Shown: positions 25,180-35,059, numbered from the stretch's first letter. The stretch: DNA of 64,000 nt from JACRLV01 sp045863555 (GCA_045863555.1 BTUU01000011.1:131411-195410); one strand, 5' to 3'. Notes: a model not told the origin generated them from the letters alone. Translations and numbers: made by a program.

Positions 25180-28146
25180 ATGACGGCGTCAACCAGCCAG
25201 CCCGCCGACTCAGCGTGTCCCGGACCCGCGCAGCTTGAGGAGATCGCCCGCGAGCGGGTTGTGCCGCCGGAGTGGGTAGCTCACGTCCGCGAATGCGGCG
25301 CTTGTCGCGCCCAGCTCGACGAAATCCGCGAGAATCAGCGATTTCTGGCTGATGCCGGCGAAATGCTGCGCCGCGCCGCAAGCGCCCGAACCGGTTCGTC
25401 CGCCGCGAATCCCGCCGACCGGCGAATGAAGCCGTCGATCCCCGGATTCGAGCTGTTTGAGGAGATCAGCCGCGGCGGGCAGGGCGTCGTGTTTCGCGGA
25501 GTGCAGATCGCCACCAAGCGACCCACGGCCATCAAGATGCTGCTCTCCGGCGAATTCGCCACGCCGCGGCAACGGCTGCGCTTCGAACGCGAGGTCGAGA
25601 TCGCGGCCCGGCTGCGGCATCCCAGCATCGTCACCGTGTTCGAATCCGGCGAGACGTCCGCGGGACATCCGTACGTCGCGATGGAGTTCGTCCAGGGTGC
25701 CGCGCTCGATACATTCGTCGCCGATACGCTTCCGCCGCCGCGCCAGCGGACCCGGGCCGACATCGACGCCATTGCACGACTCATGGCCGCGATCGCGTCG
25801 GCGGTCGGCACGGCGCACACCAGCGGCGTGATTCACCGCGACCTGAAGCCCTCCAACATCCTCATTGACGCCGCGGGCGTTCCGCGCGTGCTCGATTTCG
25901 GCCTGGCGCGAACGGCCGTGCTGGAGGTCGACACGACGCGCACGCAGGAATTCGTCGGCACGCCGGCCTACGCCGCACCGGAGCAATTCAGCAGCGCCGC
26001 CCTGGTGGACGTACGGACCGACGTCTACGCGCTGGGCGTGATCCTCTACGGGCTGCTCGCGGGCGAGTTGCCCTATCCCGCCAGTTCGACCTTCGCCGAA
26101 GTCGCCCGGCACGTTGTTTCAACCGAAGCGCCCTCCATCTCAAAGGTCGTCCCGCGCGTTTCCGCCGATCTCGCGACGATCATCGGCAAGTGCCTCGCGA
26201 AGGAGCCCGCCAGGCGCTATGCCAGTGCCGCGGCCCTCGCCGCCGACCTGGATCACTATCTCCGCAATGAAGCGATCGACGCCCGCCGCGACAGCGCCTG
26301 GTACATGCTCAAGAAAGCCGCGCTTCAGAATCGCCGGCTGCTGGCCGCGGCCGCGATCGTACTCGCGGTCCTCGGCGTTAACGGCTACCTGCTGCTTCAA
26401 CAGATGCTCGACGCCCGCGCGGCACGTGTCGCGGCCGAGCACGAGCAGCTCCGCGCGGATGTCGAGGCGGTCCGCTCCGAGGGGATCGCGCACATCCTGC
26501 ACGCCATCGTGCCGCCGGGCGACTGGTTGAACGCCGCCGCCGCCAACCCGGTCGGGCGCGCGGTGTTCGAGAGCCTGCATCGCTTTCAGTCCCAGGTGGA
26601 GTACGGCGCCTACGCCGCCCGCCCCGACCTCGAATTGACGATCCGATCGACGCTCGCGGGCGTCTACGTGAACACCCCCAACCTGCTCGGCGCAGGCGAG
26701 ATCGCCGTACGGCAGGCCCTGACCAGCCGGATCAAGGCATTCGGTCCCGAGCACGTTGAAACTGCTCAGGGCTATCACGAACTGGCGGAGATGCTCGTCG
26801 TTCGAAAGCGACTGCCCGAGGCGGAATCAGCGGCGCGAAGCGCGCTGGACATCCGCATCAGGCGGCTTGGAGCGCAAAACCCGGTTGTCGCGCGCAGCTG
26901 GGAGCAACTCGCGCGAATCATGGTCGAGATGCGAGACTCGGCAAGGGCCCTCGAGTTTGCCGGGCGCGCCCTGGCGATCCTCGATGCCTCGAAGACTCCC
27001 GGTCGCGATCGAGTGGCGGCGCTCCGCACCCTCGCTGAAGCCCGATTGCTCGGCAACCAGACCGACGCCGCCCGCGAACCGGCGGATGCGGCCCTTCGCC
27101 TCGCCGTCGCCGAACTGGCCGACGACGATCCGGTGCTGGCCTCCTGCCTCGATCTTGCCGCCCGGATGCGCGAGGCCTCGCCGGCGGCCGGGGCCGGCGG
27201 CGTCCTGCTCAGCCCATCCGACCTCCGCACGCTGTGCCTGCAACTTCAGCGACCGGATTCGGCAACCAGATTCTCCGATTCGCTCGCGGCGCTGCTCGAG
27301 GTCCGCAGGGCGGTTCTGCCGGAGCGCCATCCGGCGATTCGCCGCGGCCTGACCGCAATCGCAAGCCAGAGCTACGTCGAGGGCATTCGCGCGTTGGACG
27401 CGGAGCGGTTTTCCGAAGGCCGCGCGCTGATTCGATCGGCCACGCGCGTCTTGAAAGAGTCCATTCCGCTGCTGGAGGCGGACCTCGGCCCCGACAGCAT
27501 CGCGATCGCCAACGTCTGCGAGACGATCGCCCATTATTCGGCCTATACCGGCCGTTTTCACGACGCCGTCGACTTTGTCGAACGCTCCCGACGGATCTGG
27601 TTATCCCAGCCTCCAGCCACACGCGATGAATTCACGAATGCGATCGCCGCACGCTGGAGCGGCTGGTTCTTCTGCCTGGCCGGAGACTGGCCGGCCGCCG
27701 AGCGGATCTCGCGCGAGGCCGTCGACCGGCTGCTCCGGTTTCTGCCCCCGGAGCACCACGCCGTGGCCATGGCCCGAAGCCAGATCGCCTGGAGCATGAT
27801 GGAAATGGGGCTGACGACGGAGGCGCTCGACACCGCCCGGTCGGCGTACGAAACGGCCCTGCACTCGGCGGCAATCCCCGGCGACCAGCGCGCCTGGATC
27901 GCGTGCATCTGGGGACGCGTGCTGATCGCCAACGGCGAGGCGGGCGAAGGCGCGGCCACCATTGACGACGCCGCGCGGTTTTTCTGGTCGCAGAGAGCGA
28001 TCTACCCGCTCCAGCCATTCCTCCGCGCGGCGCGGGAGGGACTCGTGCGAACCGGCGACGTTCAGTCGCTCGCTGATTTTGACTGCCGGTGGAGTGACAC
28101 CCTGGCGCTCCCCGCCGACGACGCTGCGGCCTCGCTTCCGAAGTGA
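25180..28146 (+). CDS. Zinc-finger, Ser/Thr protein kinase and TPR membrane protein
   Basis: A 988-residue protein from ATG 25180; ATG 24970, overlapping the sigma gene, is an alternative but adds 70 Arg-rich residues. Residues 35-42 (HVRECGAC) form an H-x3-C-x2-C motif like zinc-binding anti-sigma domains. The Hanks kinase domain (about 90-362) has the Gly loop SRGGQGVV, K119, HRD (219-221), N226, DFG (239-241) and APE. A TM helix lies at about 386-407. The extracytoplasmic part has TPR-like repeats (about 480-600, 770-960). It likely senses outside signals and controls the adjacent sigma factor. Confidence 0.9.
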   Translation: MTASTSQPADSACPGPAQLEEIARERVVPPEWVAHVRECGACRAQLDEIRENQRFLADAGEMLRRAASARTGSSAANPADRRMKPSIPGFELFEEISRGGQGVVFRGVQIATKRPTAIKMLLSGEFATPRQRLRFEREVEIAARLRHPSIVTVFESGETSAGHPYVAMEFVQGAALDTFVADTLPPPRQRTRADIDAIARLMAAIASAVGTAHTSGVIHRDLKPSNILIDAAGVPRVLDFGLARTAVLEVDTTRTQEFVGTPAYAAPEQFSSAALVDVRTDVYALGVILYGLLAGELPYPASSTFAEVARHVVSTEAPSISKVVPRVSADLATIIGKCLAKEPARRYASAAALAADLDHYLRNEAIDARRDSAWYMLKKAALQNRRLLAAAAIVLAVLGVNGYLLLQQMLDARAARVAAEHEQLRADVEAVRSEGIAHILHAIVPPGDWLNAAAANPVGRAVFESLHRFQSQVEYGAYAARPDLELTIRSTLAGVYVNTPNLLGAGEIAVRQALTSRIKAFGPEHVETAQGYHELAEMLVVRKRLPEAESAARSALDIRIRRLGAQNPVVARSWEQLARIMVEMRDSARALEFAGRALAILDASKTPGRDRVAALRTLAEARLLGNQTDAAREPADAALRLAVAELADDDPVLASCLDLAARMREASPAAGAGGVLLSPSDLRTLCLQLQRPDSATRFSDSLAALLEVRRAVLPERHPAIRRGLTAIASQSYVEGIRALDAERFSEGRALIRSATRVLKESIPLLEADLGPDSIAIANVCETIAHYSAYTGRFHDAVDFVERSRRIWLSQPPATRDEFTNAIAARWSGWFFCLAGDWPAAERISREAVDRLLRFLPPEHHAVAMARSQIAWSMMEMGLTTEALDTARSAYETALHSAAIPGDQRAWIACIWGRVLIANGEAGEGAATIDDAARFFWSQRAIYPLQPFLRAAREGLVRTGDVQSLADFDCRWSDTLALPADDAAASLPK

Positions 28147-28322
28147 CGAAGCCGTCCCGCTCACGTCGGCGGAATCCCCCGGGGGGCGTGCGGCCGGATT
28201 CCCCGACCGGAACTGGCGGCACAACCTGTACGTCTTCCGGAATTGCTCGAAACCACGCGTCCGGATACCGTTTTCTGCGTCGCCCGGGCGTCTGAGCGAC
28301 CCGGCCCGACGGAGGAAGCGCC

Positions 28323-29303
28323 ATGTTCCGGTTCGACAGCAACCCACCCACCCGTCGTACTGTGCTTCAGACGGCCGCCGCGGTCGCCGCGGGCGCGATT
28401 TTGACGCCACCTGTCGCAATAGCCCAGGCCGCGGGCCAGCCGCAGGCGGCCGGCGGCGGCACGGGCGAGAAACCGATCTTCAGAATCTCATTGGCGGAGT
28501 GGTCGCTGCATAAGGCTCTATTCGCCGGCGAAATGACGAATCTCGACTTTCCCGCGAAGGCGCGGAACGAGTTCGGCATCGACGCGATCGAGTACGTCAA
28601 CGCATTCTTCAAGGAAGAGGTCAAGAGCCAGGATTACCTCAAGGACCTGAAGAAGCGCTGCGACGACCTCGGCGTGAAGAGCCTGCTGATCATGTGCGAC
28701 GGCGAGGGAGCCCTCGGCGACGCCGACGATGCCAAGCGCAAGCAGGCGGTCGAGAACCACTTCAAATGGGCGGATGCGGCGAAATTCCTCGGCGGTCACT
28801 CGATCCGCGTAAACGCCCAGAGCAGCGGCACGCCCGAGGAGCAGACGCGCCTCGCGGCCGACGGCCTCCGGCGGCTGACCGAGTACTGCGCGAAGCTCGA
28901 CCTGAACTGCATCGTCGAGAACCACGGCGGCCTGTCGTCGAACGGCGCGTGGCTGGCAGGCGTGATGAAAAAAGTTGACCATCCGCGCTGCGGCACGCTG
29001 CCCGATTTCGGGAATTTCAACCTCGGCGACGGCAAGCAGTACGACCGATATCAGGGCGTTCGCGAACTCATGCCCTTCGCGAAGGCGGTCAGCGCCAAGT
29101 CGCATGATTTCAACGAGGCCGGCGACGAAATTCACACGGATTATCAGAAAATGCTGCGGATCGTCGTGGATGCCGGTTATTCTGGGCACGTCGGCATCGA
29201 GTACGAGGGTGCGAAGGCGTCCGAGGCCGACGGCATCCGGGCGACGAAGAAACTGCTCGAGCGGGTGCGGGATGCGATCGCGGGAGCGAAAGCGAAGCGC
29301 TGA
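28323..29303 (+). CDS. Tat-exported sugar isomerase/epimerase-like TIM-barrel protein
   Basis: A 326-residue protein with ggaggaagcgcc before the ATG. The N-terminus (TRRTVLQTAAAVAAGAI) is a twin-arginine signal. The mature part matches the xylose-isomerase-like/hydroxypyruvate isomerase barrel: SLAEWSLHKAL, GIDAIEYVNAFF, NCIVENHGG, TLPDFGNF, KSHDF and HVGIEYEG, which supply the Glu/Asp/His metal ligands. Such proteins isomerise or epimerise sugars. The substrate is unknown. It lies 22 bp before the aminopeptidase gene and is probably co-transcribed with it. Confidence 0.88.
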   Translation: MFRFDSNPPTRRTVLQTAAAVAAGAILTPPVAIAQAAGQPQAAGGGTGEKPIFRISLAEWSLHKALFAGEMTNLDFPAKARNEFGIDAIEYVNAFFKEEVKSQDYLKDLKKRCDDLGVKSLLIMCDGEGALGDADDAKRKQAVENHFKWADAAKFLGGHSIRVNAQSSGTPEEQTRLAADGLRRLTEYCAKLDLNCIVENHGGLSSNGAWLAGVMKKVDHPRCGTLPDFGNFNLGDGKQYDRYQGVRELMPFAKAVSAKSHDFNEAGDEIHTDYQKMLRIVVDAGYSGHVGIEYEGAKASEADGIRATKKLLERVRDAIAGAKAKR

Positions 29304-29325
29304 TCGCGCGTGAACGGGGATTTTC

Positions 29326-30726
29326 ATGGGCAGCGAAGCTGAGATTCGCATGTCTGCGCCGGCGGAGGTCTACCGACGGCGGCGGGCGAGGCTCGCGCGG
29401 CGGCTCGCGCGGCCGCTCGTGGTCTTTTCGGGCCATGCGCAGCCGCGGAACTACGCGGCGAATACGTTCCCATTCCGACCCGGCAGCCATTTCACGTACT
29501 ACGGCGGGCCGCCGATCGAGAACGCGGCCCTGGTGATCGAGCCGGGGTCGGACGGGTCGAGCGGGTGCGGCCTGTATCGCCCGCCGACGACGCCGGACGA
29601 CGTCGTGTGGATGGGCCCCGGATTCTCGGACGCAGCGCTCGCGGCCGCGTCGGGCGTGCCGCAGGGCGCCATTCGTGACTCCGATGGGCTCGGCGCGGCG
29701 GTCGGGGGGCGGGGCGCAGCGGCGGTGCTGCCGCTGTGTCTGGAGACGCGGGCCTGGGCGGCGAAACTCGGCCTGGTGGAGATCAGCGTCGAAGAGAAGC
29801 TCGCGATCATCGATCAGCGGCTCTACAAGGATGAACACGAGCTCGCCGCGATGCGTGTGGCGGCGGAGATCGGCATCGAAGCCCACCGCGACGCGCTGCT
29901 GGTCGTGCAGGCCGGCCTGCGCGAGGCGGATATCGTCGCGGAATACCAGGCGGTCGCGGCCGCGAACCAGAGCCAGATGTCGTTCAATCCGATCGCGACC
30001 GTTCGCGGCGAGATTCTGCACTGCCTCGGCTACGGGAACATGCTGGAAGATGGTGATCTGTTCCTGCTCGACGCGGGCGTCGAGGAGCCGACGGGCTACG
30101 CGACCGACATCACGCGTGTCGTCCCGGTGAGCGGACAATGGACGGCGATCCAGCGTCATCTGTACAACACCGTCGAGCGGGCGAATCGCCAGGCCTGCGC
30201 CGCGTGCGTTTCGGGGGCGCGGTTCCGGGATGTGCACGATCTCGCGGCGCGGGTGATCTGCGAAGGACTCGTCGCGGCGGAACTGCTCACGGGCAGGGCG
30301 GATGAACTCGCGGCGCGCAAGGCGCATACGCTCTTCTTCACCCACGGGCTGGGGCACCTGATCGGCCTCGACGTGCACGACATGGAAGATTTCGGCGATC
30401 TCGCCGGTTATGCACCCGGGCGCGAGCGGCGGCCGGCCTTTGGCGACAAGTTCCTGCGGCTCGACCGCGACCTGGCGCCGGGCCTGTGCCTGACGATCGA
30501 GCCTGGGATCTACCTCGTTCCGGGCATCTGGCAACTCGACGCGATGGTCGCGCCGCTGCGGGACGTCGTGAACCGGCCGAAGATCGACGCGCTGCTCCGC
30601 GACGGATTCGGCGGCATCCGCGTCGAGCACACGCTCTGCGTGACGGAAGGCGAACCCGAGATCCTGACGGCGGCGCTGCCCACGGCGGCGGATGAAGTCG
30701 CGGCGCTCGTCGGCGGGGCGACCTGA
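29326..30726 (+). CDS. pepP: Xaa-Pro aminopeptidase (M24B)
   Basis: A 466-residue cytoplasmic metallopeptidase. The N-terminal creatinase-like domain (NTFPFRPGSHFTYYGG) is followed by a pita-bread domain with all five metal ligands: D249 (LLDAG), D261 (ATDITR), H344 (THGLGHLIGLDVHD), E392 (TIEPG) and E434 (RVEHT). It removes N-terminal residues before proline. Length and architecture fit PepP. The first eight residues before MSAPAEVY could be dispensable, and the second ATG at 29350 is an alternative start. Confidence 0.92.
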   Translation: MGSEAEIRMSAPAEVYRRRRARLARRLARPLVVFSGHAQPRNYAANTFPFRPGSHFTYYGGPPIENAALVIEPGSDGSSGCGLYRPPTTPDDVVWMGPGFSDAALAAASGVPQGAIRDSDGLGAAVGGRGAAAVLPLCLETRAWAAKLGLVEISVEEKLAIIDQRLYKDEHELAAMRVAAEIGIEAHRDALLVVQAGLREADIVAEYQAVAAANQSQMSFNPIATVRGEILHCLGYGNMLEDGDLFLLDAGVEEPTGYATDITRVVPVSGQWTAIQRHLYNTVERANRQACAACVSGARFRDVHDLAARVICEGLVAAELLTGRADELAARKAHTLFFTHGLGHLIGLDVHDMEDFGDLAGYAPGRERRPAFGDKFLRLDRDLAPGLCLTIEPGIYLVPGIWQLDAMVAPLRDVVNRPKIDALLRDGFGGIRVEHTLCVTEGEPEILTAALPTAADEVAALVGGAT

Positions 30727-30816
30727 CGAAATTCGTGAATTCGGGCCGTTCGATTGGACGTCGCGGTGAAGAACCGCGCGCGAACCGGTTCGGGCCATTT
30801 GCTGAAGGGGTGACAT

Positions 30817-32094
30817 GTGACGGCACGGCTGATCTGCGCGCTGCTGGCGGCGTCGACGCTCGTTTCCGCGTCGTTCGGACAGGACACGCTTTCGAATCCG
30901 GTCGGGCAATACGTCGACTATGTCGAAGACTCCGGCACGTGGCCGGGCCCGGCCGATGGGCCGGCGAGCGTGTACACGCATTCGGTGCACGTGCCCGAGG
31001 CACTGTGGATCCGGCTGTTTTTCTCCGCGGGCGACCTGCCCGCCGGCAGCACGATCCGCATGACCTCGCTGCTCGACGGCGAAGTGCAGGAGCTCGATGC
31101 GGCCGGGCTCGCGATGTGGAGTCAGTCATCCGCGTACTTCAACGGCGACCAGGTCGAGCTGGAGCTCATCGCGGCGCCCGGCTCGACGGGAAATCGGGTC
31201 GCGATCAGCCGGCTGGAGGTCGAGTTCGCGCACCGCGTGCTGGAGGCCGGGGGGGCCGCCGGGCCGCGCGGTTCGAACGGCATCTGCGGCATCTGCGGTG
31301 CCGATGATCGCGTCCAGACGAATGAGCAATGGTCGTGCCGGCTGATGTCCGTCGGGTGCACGGCGTCCGTTTTCACGGCGAACAGCTGCCTCGTCTCGGC
31401 GGGGCACTGCATCACGTCGAACCTGGTGGCCCAGTTCAATGTGCCGAACTCGAACGCGAGCTGCGGGACGGTAAATCCGCCTATCGCCGATCAGTTTCCG
31501 ATCACGTCCACGCAGCAGATCAACGGAGGCGTGGGAAATGACTGGGCGGTGCTGCGGACGGGGACGAATTCCCTGGGCCAGCGGCCGTTCCAGCGGTACG
31601 GCAAGCTGCGCCGGATCGCGCCGTCGATCGCGGGCGTGAGCAATGCGATCGGCATGTGGGGTTACGGCCTGGATACCACGTGCGTCCGCAGCCAGACCCA
31701 GCAGGTCTCGGGCGGGCCGATCACGCTGGTGACCGGTTCGACCTACGAATTCACGGCGGACGTGCGTGGCGGGAATTCGGGCTCGGGGCTGATGAAGGAC
31801 GGTCGCATCATCGGCGTCGTGACGCACTGCCGCACCGGCTGTCCGAATATCGCGACGCGCATCGACCTGCCCGCGTTCGCGACCGCACGCGGGGCGCTGT
31901 GCCCGTCGTGCGTCGCGGATGTGAACGGAGACGGGATCGTCGACCTCGGCGACCTCTCGCTGCTGCTCAGCCTCTTCGGTTTCTCGCATCCCGATCCGGC
32001 CTTCAACCCGGCGGGGGATCTCGACGCGGACAACTCGATCGACGTGAGCGACCTTTCGCTGTTGCTGAGCCAGTACGGTCGCAGCTGCAACTGA
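30817..32094 (+). CDS. Dockerin-tagged trypsin-like serine protease
   Basis: A 425-residue exported protein with a GTG start 2-9 nt after aaggggtg and a signal ending SASFGQ. An N-terminal beta-rich domain (about 25-155) precedes a trypsin-like domain with an intact triad: H197 (VSAGHC), D242 (NDWAVL) and S321 (GGNSGSG), plus several Cys pairs. The C-terminus has two dockerin-like EF-hand segments (DVNGDGIVDLGDLSLLL, DLDADNSIDVSDLSLLL). It is probably a secreted endopeptidase docked to a surface scaffold. Confidence 0.9.
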   Translation: MTARLICALLAASTLVSASFGQDTLSNPVGQYVDYVEDSGTWPGPADGPASVYTHSVHVPEALWIRLFFSAGDLPAGSTIRMTSLLDGEVQELDAAGLAMWSQSSAYFNGDQVELELIAAPGSTGNRVAISRLEVEFAHRVLEAGGAAGPRGSNGICGICGADDRVQTNEQWSCRLMSVGCTASVFTANSCLVSAGHCITSNLVAQFNVPNSNASCGTVNPPIADQFPITSTQQINGGVGNDWAVLRTGTNSLGQRPFQRYGKLRRIAPSIAGVSNAIGMWGYGLDTTCVRSQTQQVSGGPITLVTGSTYEFTADVRGGNSGSGLMKDGRIIGVVTHCRTGCPNIATRIDLPAFATARGALCPSCVADVNGDGIVDLGDLSLLLSLFGFSHPDPAFNPAGDLDADNSIDVSDLSLLLSQYGRSCN

Positions 32095-32116
32095 CCGGCG
32101 CGCATCGACGGATCGG

Positions 32117-32704
32117 TTACCGCGGGGCGTGAGCGTCGCCGGGCGGACGAACTCCGCCCGCGCGCGGGACTTCGAGCTGGAGTTCGCCGTCGGGGCCGCT
32201 GAGGACGATGTAGTCGCGCCGGATCTCCAGGATGGTCATCTCGTCGATGCTGTCGCCGAGCGTATAGGGGCGGCCGTCAATCAGCGCGATGCTGCGCTTG
32301 CCGAGCACGACGCCCCCGAGGCGGTGGCGCGATTCGAAGGACGGACGCTCGGCCGGCGAGAGATCGCCTGCCTGCGGCGCAGCCGGAGATGCCGCTCCCG
32401 AGTGCTGAGTGGCCGCGGCCGCCAGGTGAGGTGCGGCAGCGCCGGGTTCGCGCCTGAACGGGTCTCGTCGCTCTGAAGTCGGGTTCGACAATTCACCGTA
32501 ACTCTGCTCCTGAAACAGAAACCGCTCCAGCAGCTCGCGGTCGGGCGGGTCGACGATGCGCGCGGCCGTCGCAGTGGTGACGTGCTGCGCGGCGTCGGCG
32601 GTCTGCACCGGCCCGGACGCCGTGAGCATGTCGATGGTCCAGGCGACGGTTGTGATGACGAACACGCCGGCGAGAAGCCTCGACTTGTTGATTCGAGCGC
32701 GCAT
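32117..32704 (-). CDS. GspC/PilP-like inner-membrane protein
   Basis: A 195-residue protein with one N-terminal TM helix (LLAGVFVITTVAWTIDML), a Pro/Ala linker, and a C-terminal beta domain (HRLGGVVLGKRSIALIDGR, LGDSIDEMTILEIRRDYIVL). That domain matches the homology region of GspC/PilP proteins that bind the secretin. It is the last gene of the assembly operon, 3 bp after the PilO-like gene. The assignment rests on position and the GVVL...IALI...L.SI pattern. No secretin gene is nearby. Confidence 0.75.
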   Translation of the reverse strand: MRARINKSRLLAGVFVITTVAWTIDMLTASGPVQTADAAQHVTTATAARIVDPPDRELLERFLFQEQSYGELSNPTSERRDPFRREPGAAAPHLAAAATQHSGAASPAAPQAGDLSPAERPSFESRHRLGGVVLGKRSIALIDGRPYTLGDSIDEMTILEIRRDYIVLSGPDGELQLEVPRAGGVRPPGDAHAPR

Positions 32705-32707
32705 CCG

Positions 32708-33307
32708 CTATCGACCTCCGGCTGAAGCGGGGCCGGCCGCCACGCTGGGGGCGACAGGCTCGGGGAGCAGGCTGAGCCGAACGGTGAACGTCAGCGTACA
32801 GACGCCTTCGGGGCTCCCGCCGGCAGTGATCGCGACGTCGATCAGCCGCTGACAGTCGTTTTCGCGGCGCAGGAGGTCGAGAAAGTGGACAAACCCGGCG
32901 AATCCCCCGCGCGCGCTGACGCGCACATCGCATTGCTGGCCCTGCGTGGATTTCTGCGGCGGCGCGGGCTGCAACTGGATGATCTCGATGGCCGATTCCT
33001 CCGCGCACGCGGCGAGGCGGGCGAGGTACGGTGAAAGTCCGTCGGCCGCGAGCATGCGGGCGGAACGGCGGACGAGGGAGTCCCGGAAGCGGTCCAGGCC
33101 GGCCTCCGCCTTGCGGCGCGCCGTCTCGATGCGCGCCGTTTCGTTCTGCGCGGCGACGATTTCACCCTGAATCCGGTGGCATTCGGCCCGGTTGCGCATC
33201 GCCGGCGCTGCGATCGCGAAGCAACCGCCGAGCAGCAGCACGGCCAGCGCACCGGCGCCCACGAGATCGACGTCGAAAATCGTCATCGGCCGGCGGGCGA
33301 CGATCAT
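32708..33307 (-). CDS. PilO-like assembly protein
   Basis: A 199-residue protein with a TM helix at about 15-36, a helical segment (AAQNETARIETARRKAEAGL), then a ferredoxin-like domain (FVHFLDLLRRENDCQRLIDV, CTLTFTVRLSLL). This is the PilO/GspM layout. It overlaps the PilN-like gene by 4 bp. With PilM and PilN it should form the inner-membrane alignment platform of a type IV pilus or type II secretion-like system. Confidence 0.8.
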   Translation of the reverse strand: MIVARRPMTIFDVDLVGAGALAVLLLGGCFAIAAPAMRNRAECHRIQGEIVAAQNETARIETARRKAEAGLDRFRDSLVRRSARMLAADGLSPYLARLAACAEESAIEIIQLQPAPPQKSTQGQQCDVRVSARGGFAGFVHFLDLLRRENDCQRLIDVAITAGGSPEGVCTLTFTVRLSLLPEPVAPSVAAGPASAGGR

Positions 33308-33930
33308 GACGCGGCCTCCACCTGGCGGCAGTCGACGCGAAACCGCACGGCGCTGACGCCGTCGCGGGTTTCCCGCGTCGCCTGCATCAATTCGACGTTC
33401 TCGAACGATTCCAGCCGCTCGACGTGGTCAATGAACGAGCGCAGGGTCTGGTGATCGGGGGCGACGCCGTGCAGCTCCAGCCGCATCATCGCCGGCGGTC
33501 GGGGCGCCGGCGCGGCGGGCTGCGTGCTCGCCGCCGGCACGGTTGCCGCGGGCGGCGGTTCGGCGATCGCCGTGGCGCGCAGGTCGGTCAGGTAAACGCC
33601 GTCCGGGAGCGAATCGACGATTGCTTCGAGGCGCTCGGGCAGGCGCAGCGTGCTGTGGACGGCGAGCAGGCGTCGCGCGGAGTCGAGGTAGCCGTTGCGC
33701 TGCCGGATGACCAGCGTATGGGCGCGCTCGGCGTCGGCCTGGCGAGCCTGGGCCGTGGCCAGCGTCGCGGCCAGGCGGTCGCGCGTGTCATCCGCCGCGA
33801 TCGCCCAGGCGTACGCCAGGCACATCCCCGCGGCCGCGACCGCGCAGGCGCAGCACCAGCCCAGCCGGCGGCGGGTGCGGCGGCGGACATCGCGACACTG
33901 CTGCGGCAGCAGGTTGATGGACGATTTCAT
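33304..33930 (-). CDS. PilN-like assembly protein
   Basis: A 208-residue protein starting MKSSINLLPQ, the PilN/GspL signature that binds PilM. A TM helix (about 25-45) and a coiled segment follow, then a domain with LPDGVYLTDLRA, MRLELHGVAPDHQTLRSFI and FENVELMQATRE, as in PilN. A Pro/Ala insert lies at about 125-145. It overlaps PilM's stop by one base (TGATG) and the PilO-like start by four. Confidence 0.87.
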   Translation of the reverse strand: MKSSINLLPQQCRDVRRRTRRRLGWCCACAVAAAGMCLAYAWAIAADDTRDRLAATLATAQARQADAERAHTLVIRQRNGYLDSARRLLAVHSTLRLPERLEAIVDSLPDGVYLTDLRATAIAEPPPAATVPAASTQPAAPAPRPPAMMRLELHGVAPDHQTLRSFIDHVERLESFENVELMQATRETRDGVSAVRFRVDCRQVEAAS

Positions 33931-35003
33931 CAGGCGCCCTCCAGGTCGAGGAGCGCGGCGCCCGCGGCCAGGAGCGACGACGGCAGGATGCTGCCCGCGT
34001 CGGGGTGCAGGACCGGCGGCGCGGCCAGACGCTGCACCGGTACGCCGACGTGGAGTGCGAGATATTCGTCGAGTCCTGCGAGCGCCGCGCCGCCGCCGGT
34101 GAGCAGCAGCGCCGTGGGGTGCGTCTCGGCATAGTTTTGCACGACGTAGCCGAAGCAGAGTTCGATCTGCCGCACCAGGTCGGTCAGCGAGTCGCGGATC
34201 GACGCGAAGGCGATCGAGGCAACCTCATCGTCCCCGCCGGACGTGATGCCGTTGTCCCGCTTGATGCGCTCGGCCTCGGCGGGCGATGTCTCAAAGACCT
34301 GCGCGAGCGTCCGCGTCCAGTCGTCGCCGCCGACCGAGATCGCCCGGACGTACGTGGGCACTTCGCCGATCATCAGCGTCAGCGTCGAGCGGCGCAGGCC
34401 GATGTCGAGCACGGCCCAGAGATCCCGTTTGGCCGGCGAGATCTGGCGCACGCCCAGTCGCGCCAGCGCGCTTGGCGCACCGTCGATGCGCTTCAGCCAG
34501 AGTTGTGAAGCAGTGAGCCGGTCGAACCACTGCTGTGCCTGGGCGCGCAGGATCGAGACGGCCATGACGTTGTGCTGGTGACCGACAGGCAGACGCCAGT
34601 ACCGGACTTCGAGGTCGTCGGGCTCGCATCGGCGTTCCCGGGCGACTTCCCACTTGATCGCGGCGATGATCCGCGACTCCGGCTGCTGGAGGACGCCGTC
34701 CGCGATACGCAGGGTCTGGTAACGGACGTCCGGTGGCGACAGGACCAGCGAAACCTCGCTTCCTCGAAACGCGGCCTGGCCGACAAGCCGGTCGAGACGC
34801 GGAAGGGCGGCGGCCAGCACGCTCGCGGGAGGATCCTCTCCGGTCGGAGCGACCGGGGCCCCAGCCGTCGGATATCGGATCTCCAGCGTGTCGACGACCC
34901 GCATGGCGCCTCGCACCGCCGTGAGCTGACAGGCGCGCACGCCGGTCGAGCCGGCATCGAACGCGATGGCGCTGCTCCGTGCGGGTGCGAGAAGTGACAG
35001 CAT
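33930..35003 (-). CDS. pilM: PilM-like actin-fold ATPase
   Basis: A 357-residue cytoplasmic protein with an actin/FtsA-type fold: phosphate 1 loop FDAGSTGVRACQL, phosphate 2 region VLDIGLRRSTLTL, and adenosine motif LLTGGGAALAGLDEYL. PilM binds PilN's N-terminus and nucleotides. The gene follows GspF by 56 bp and precedes pilN. It is of typical length. In classical T2SS this role belongs to the GspL cytoplasmic domain, so its presence favours a type IV pilus-like module. Confidence 0.88.
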   Translation of the reverse strand: MLSLLAPARSSAIAFDAGSTGVRACQLTAVRGAMRVVDTLEIRYPTAGAPVAPTGEDPPASVLAAALPRLDRLVGQAAFRGSEVSLVLSPPDVRYQTLRIADGVLQQPESRIIAAIKWEVARERRCEPDDLEVRYWRLPVGHQHNVMAVSILRAQAQQWFDRLTASQLWLKRIDGAPSALARLGVRQISPAKRDLWAVLDIGLRRSTLTLMIGEVPTYVRAISVGGDDWTRTLAQVFETSPAEAERIKRDNGITSGGDDEVASIAFASIRDSLTDLVRQIELCFGYVVQNYAETHPTALLLTGGGAALAGLDEYLALHVGVPVQRLAAPPVLHPDAGSILPSSLLAAGAALLDLEGA

Positions 35004-35059
35004 CCCAGTCCCTCAAGTCGCCGCCGCCGATCGGCCGGGCGAGTTCCGTTCGACGGCGG

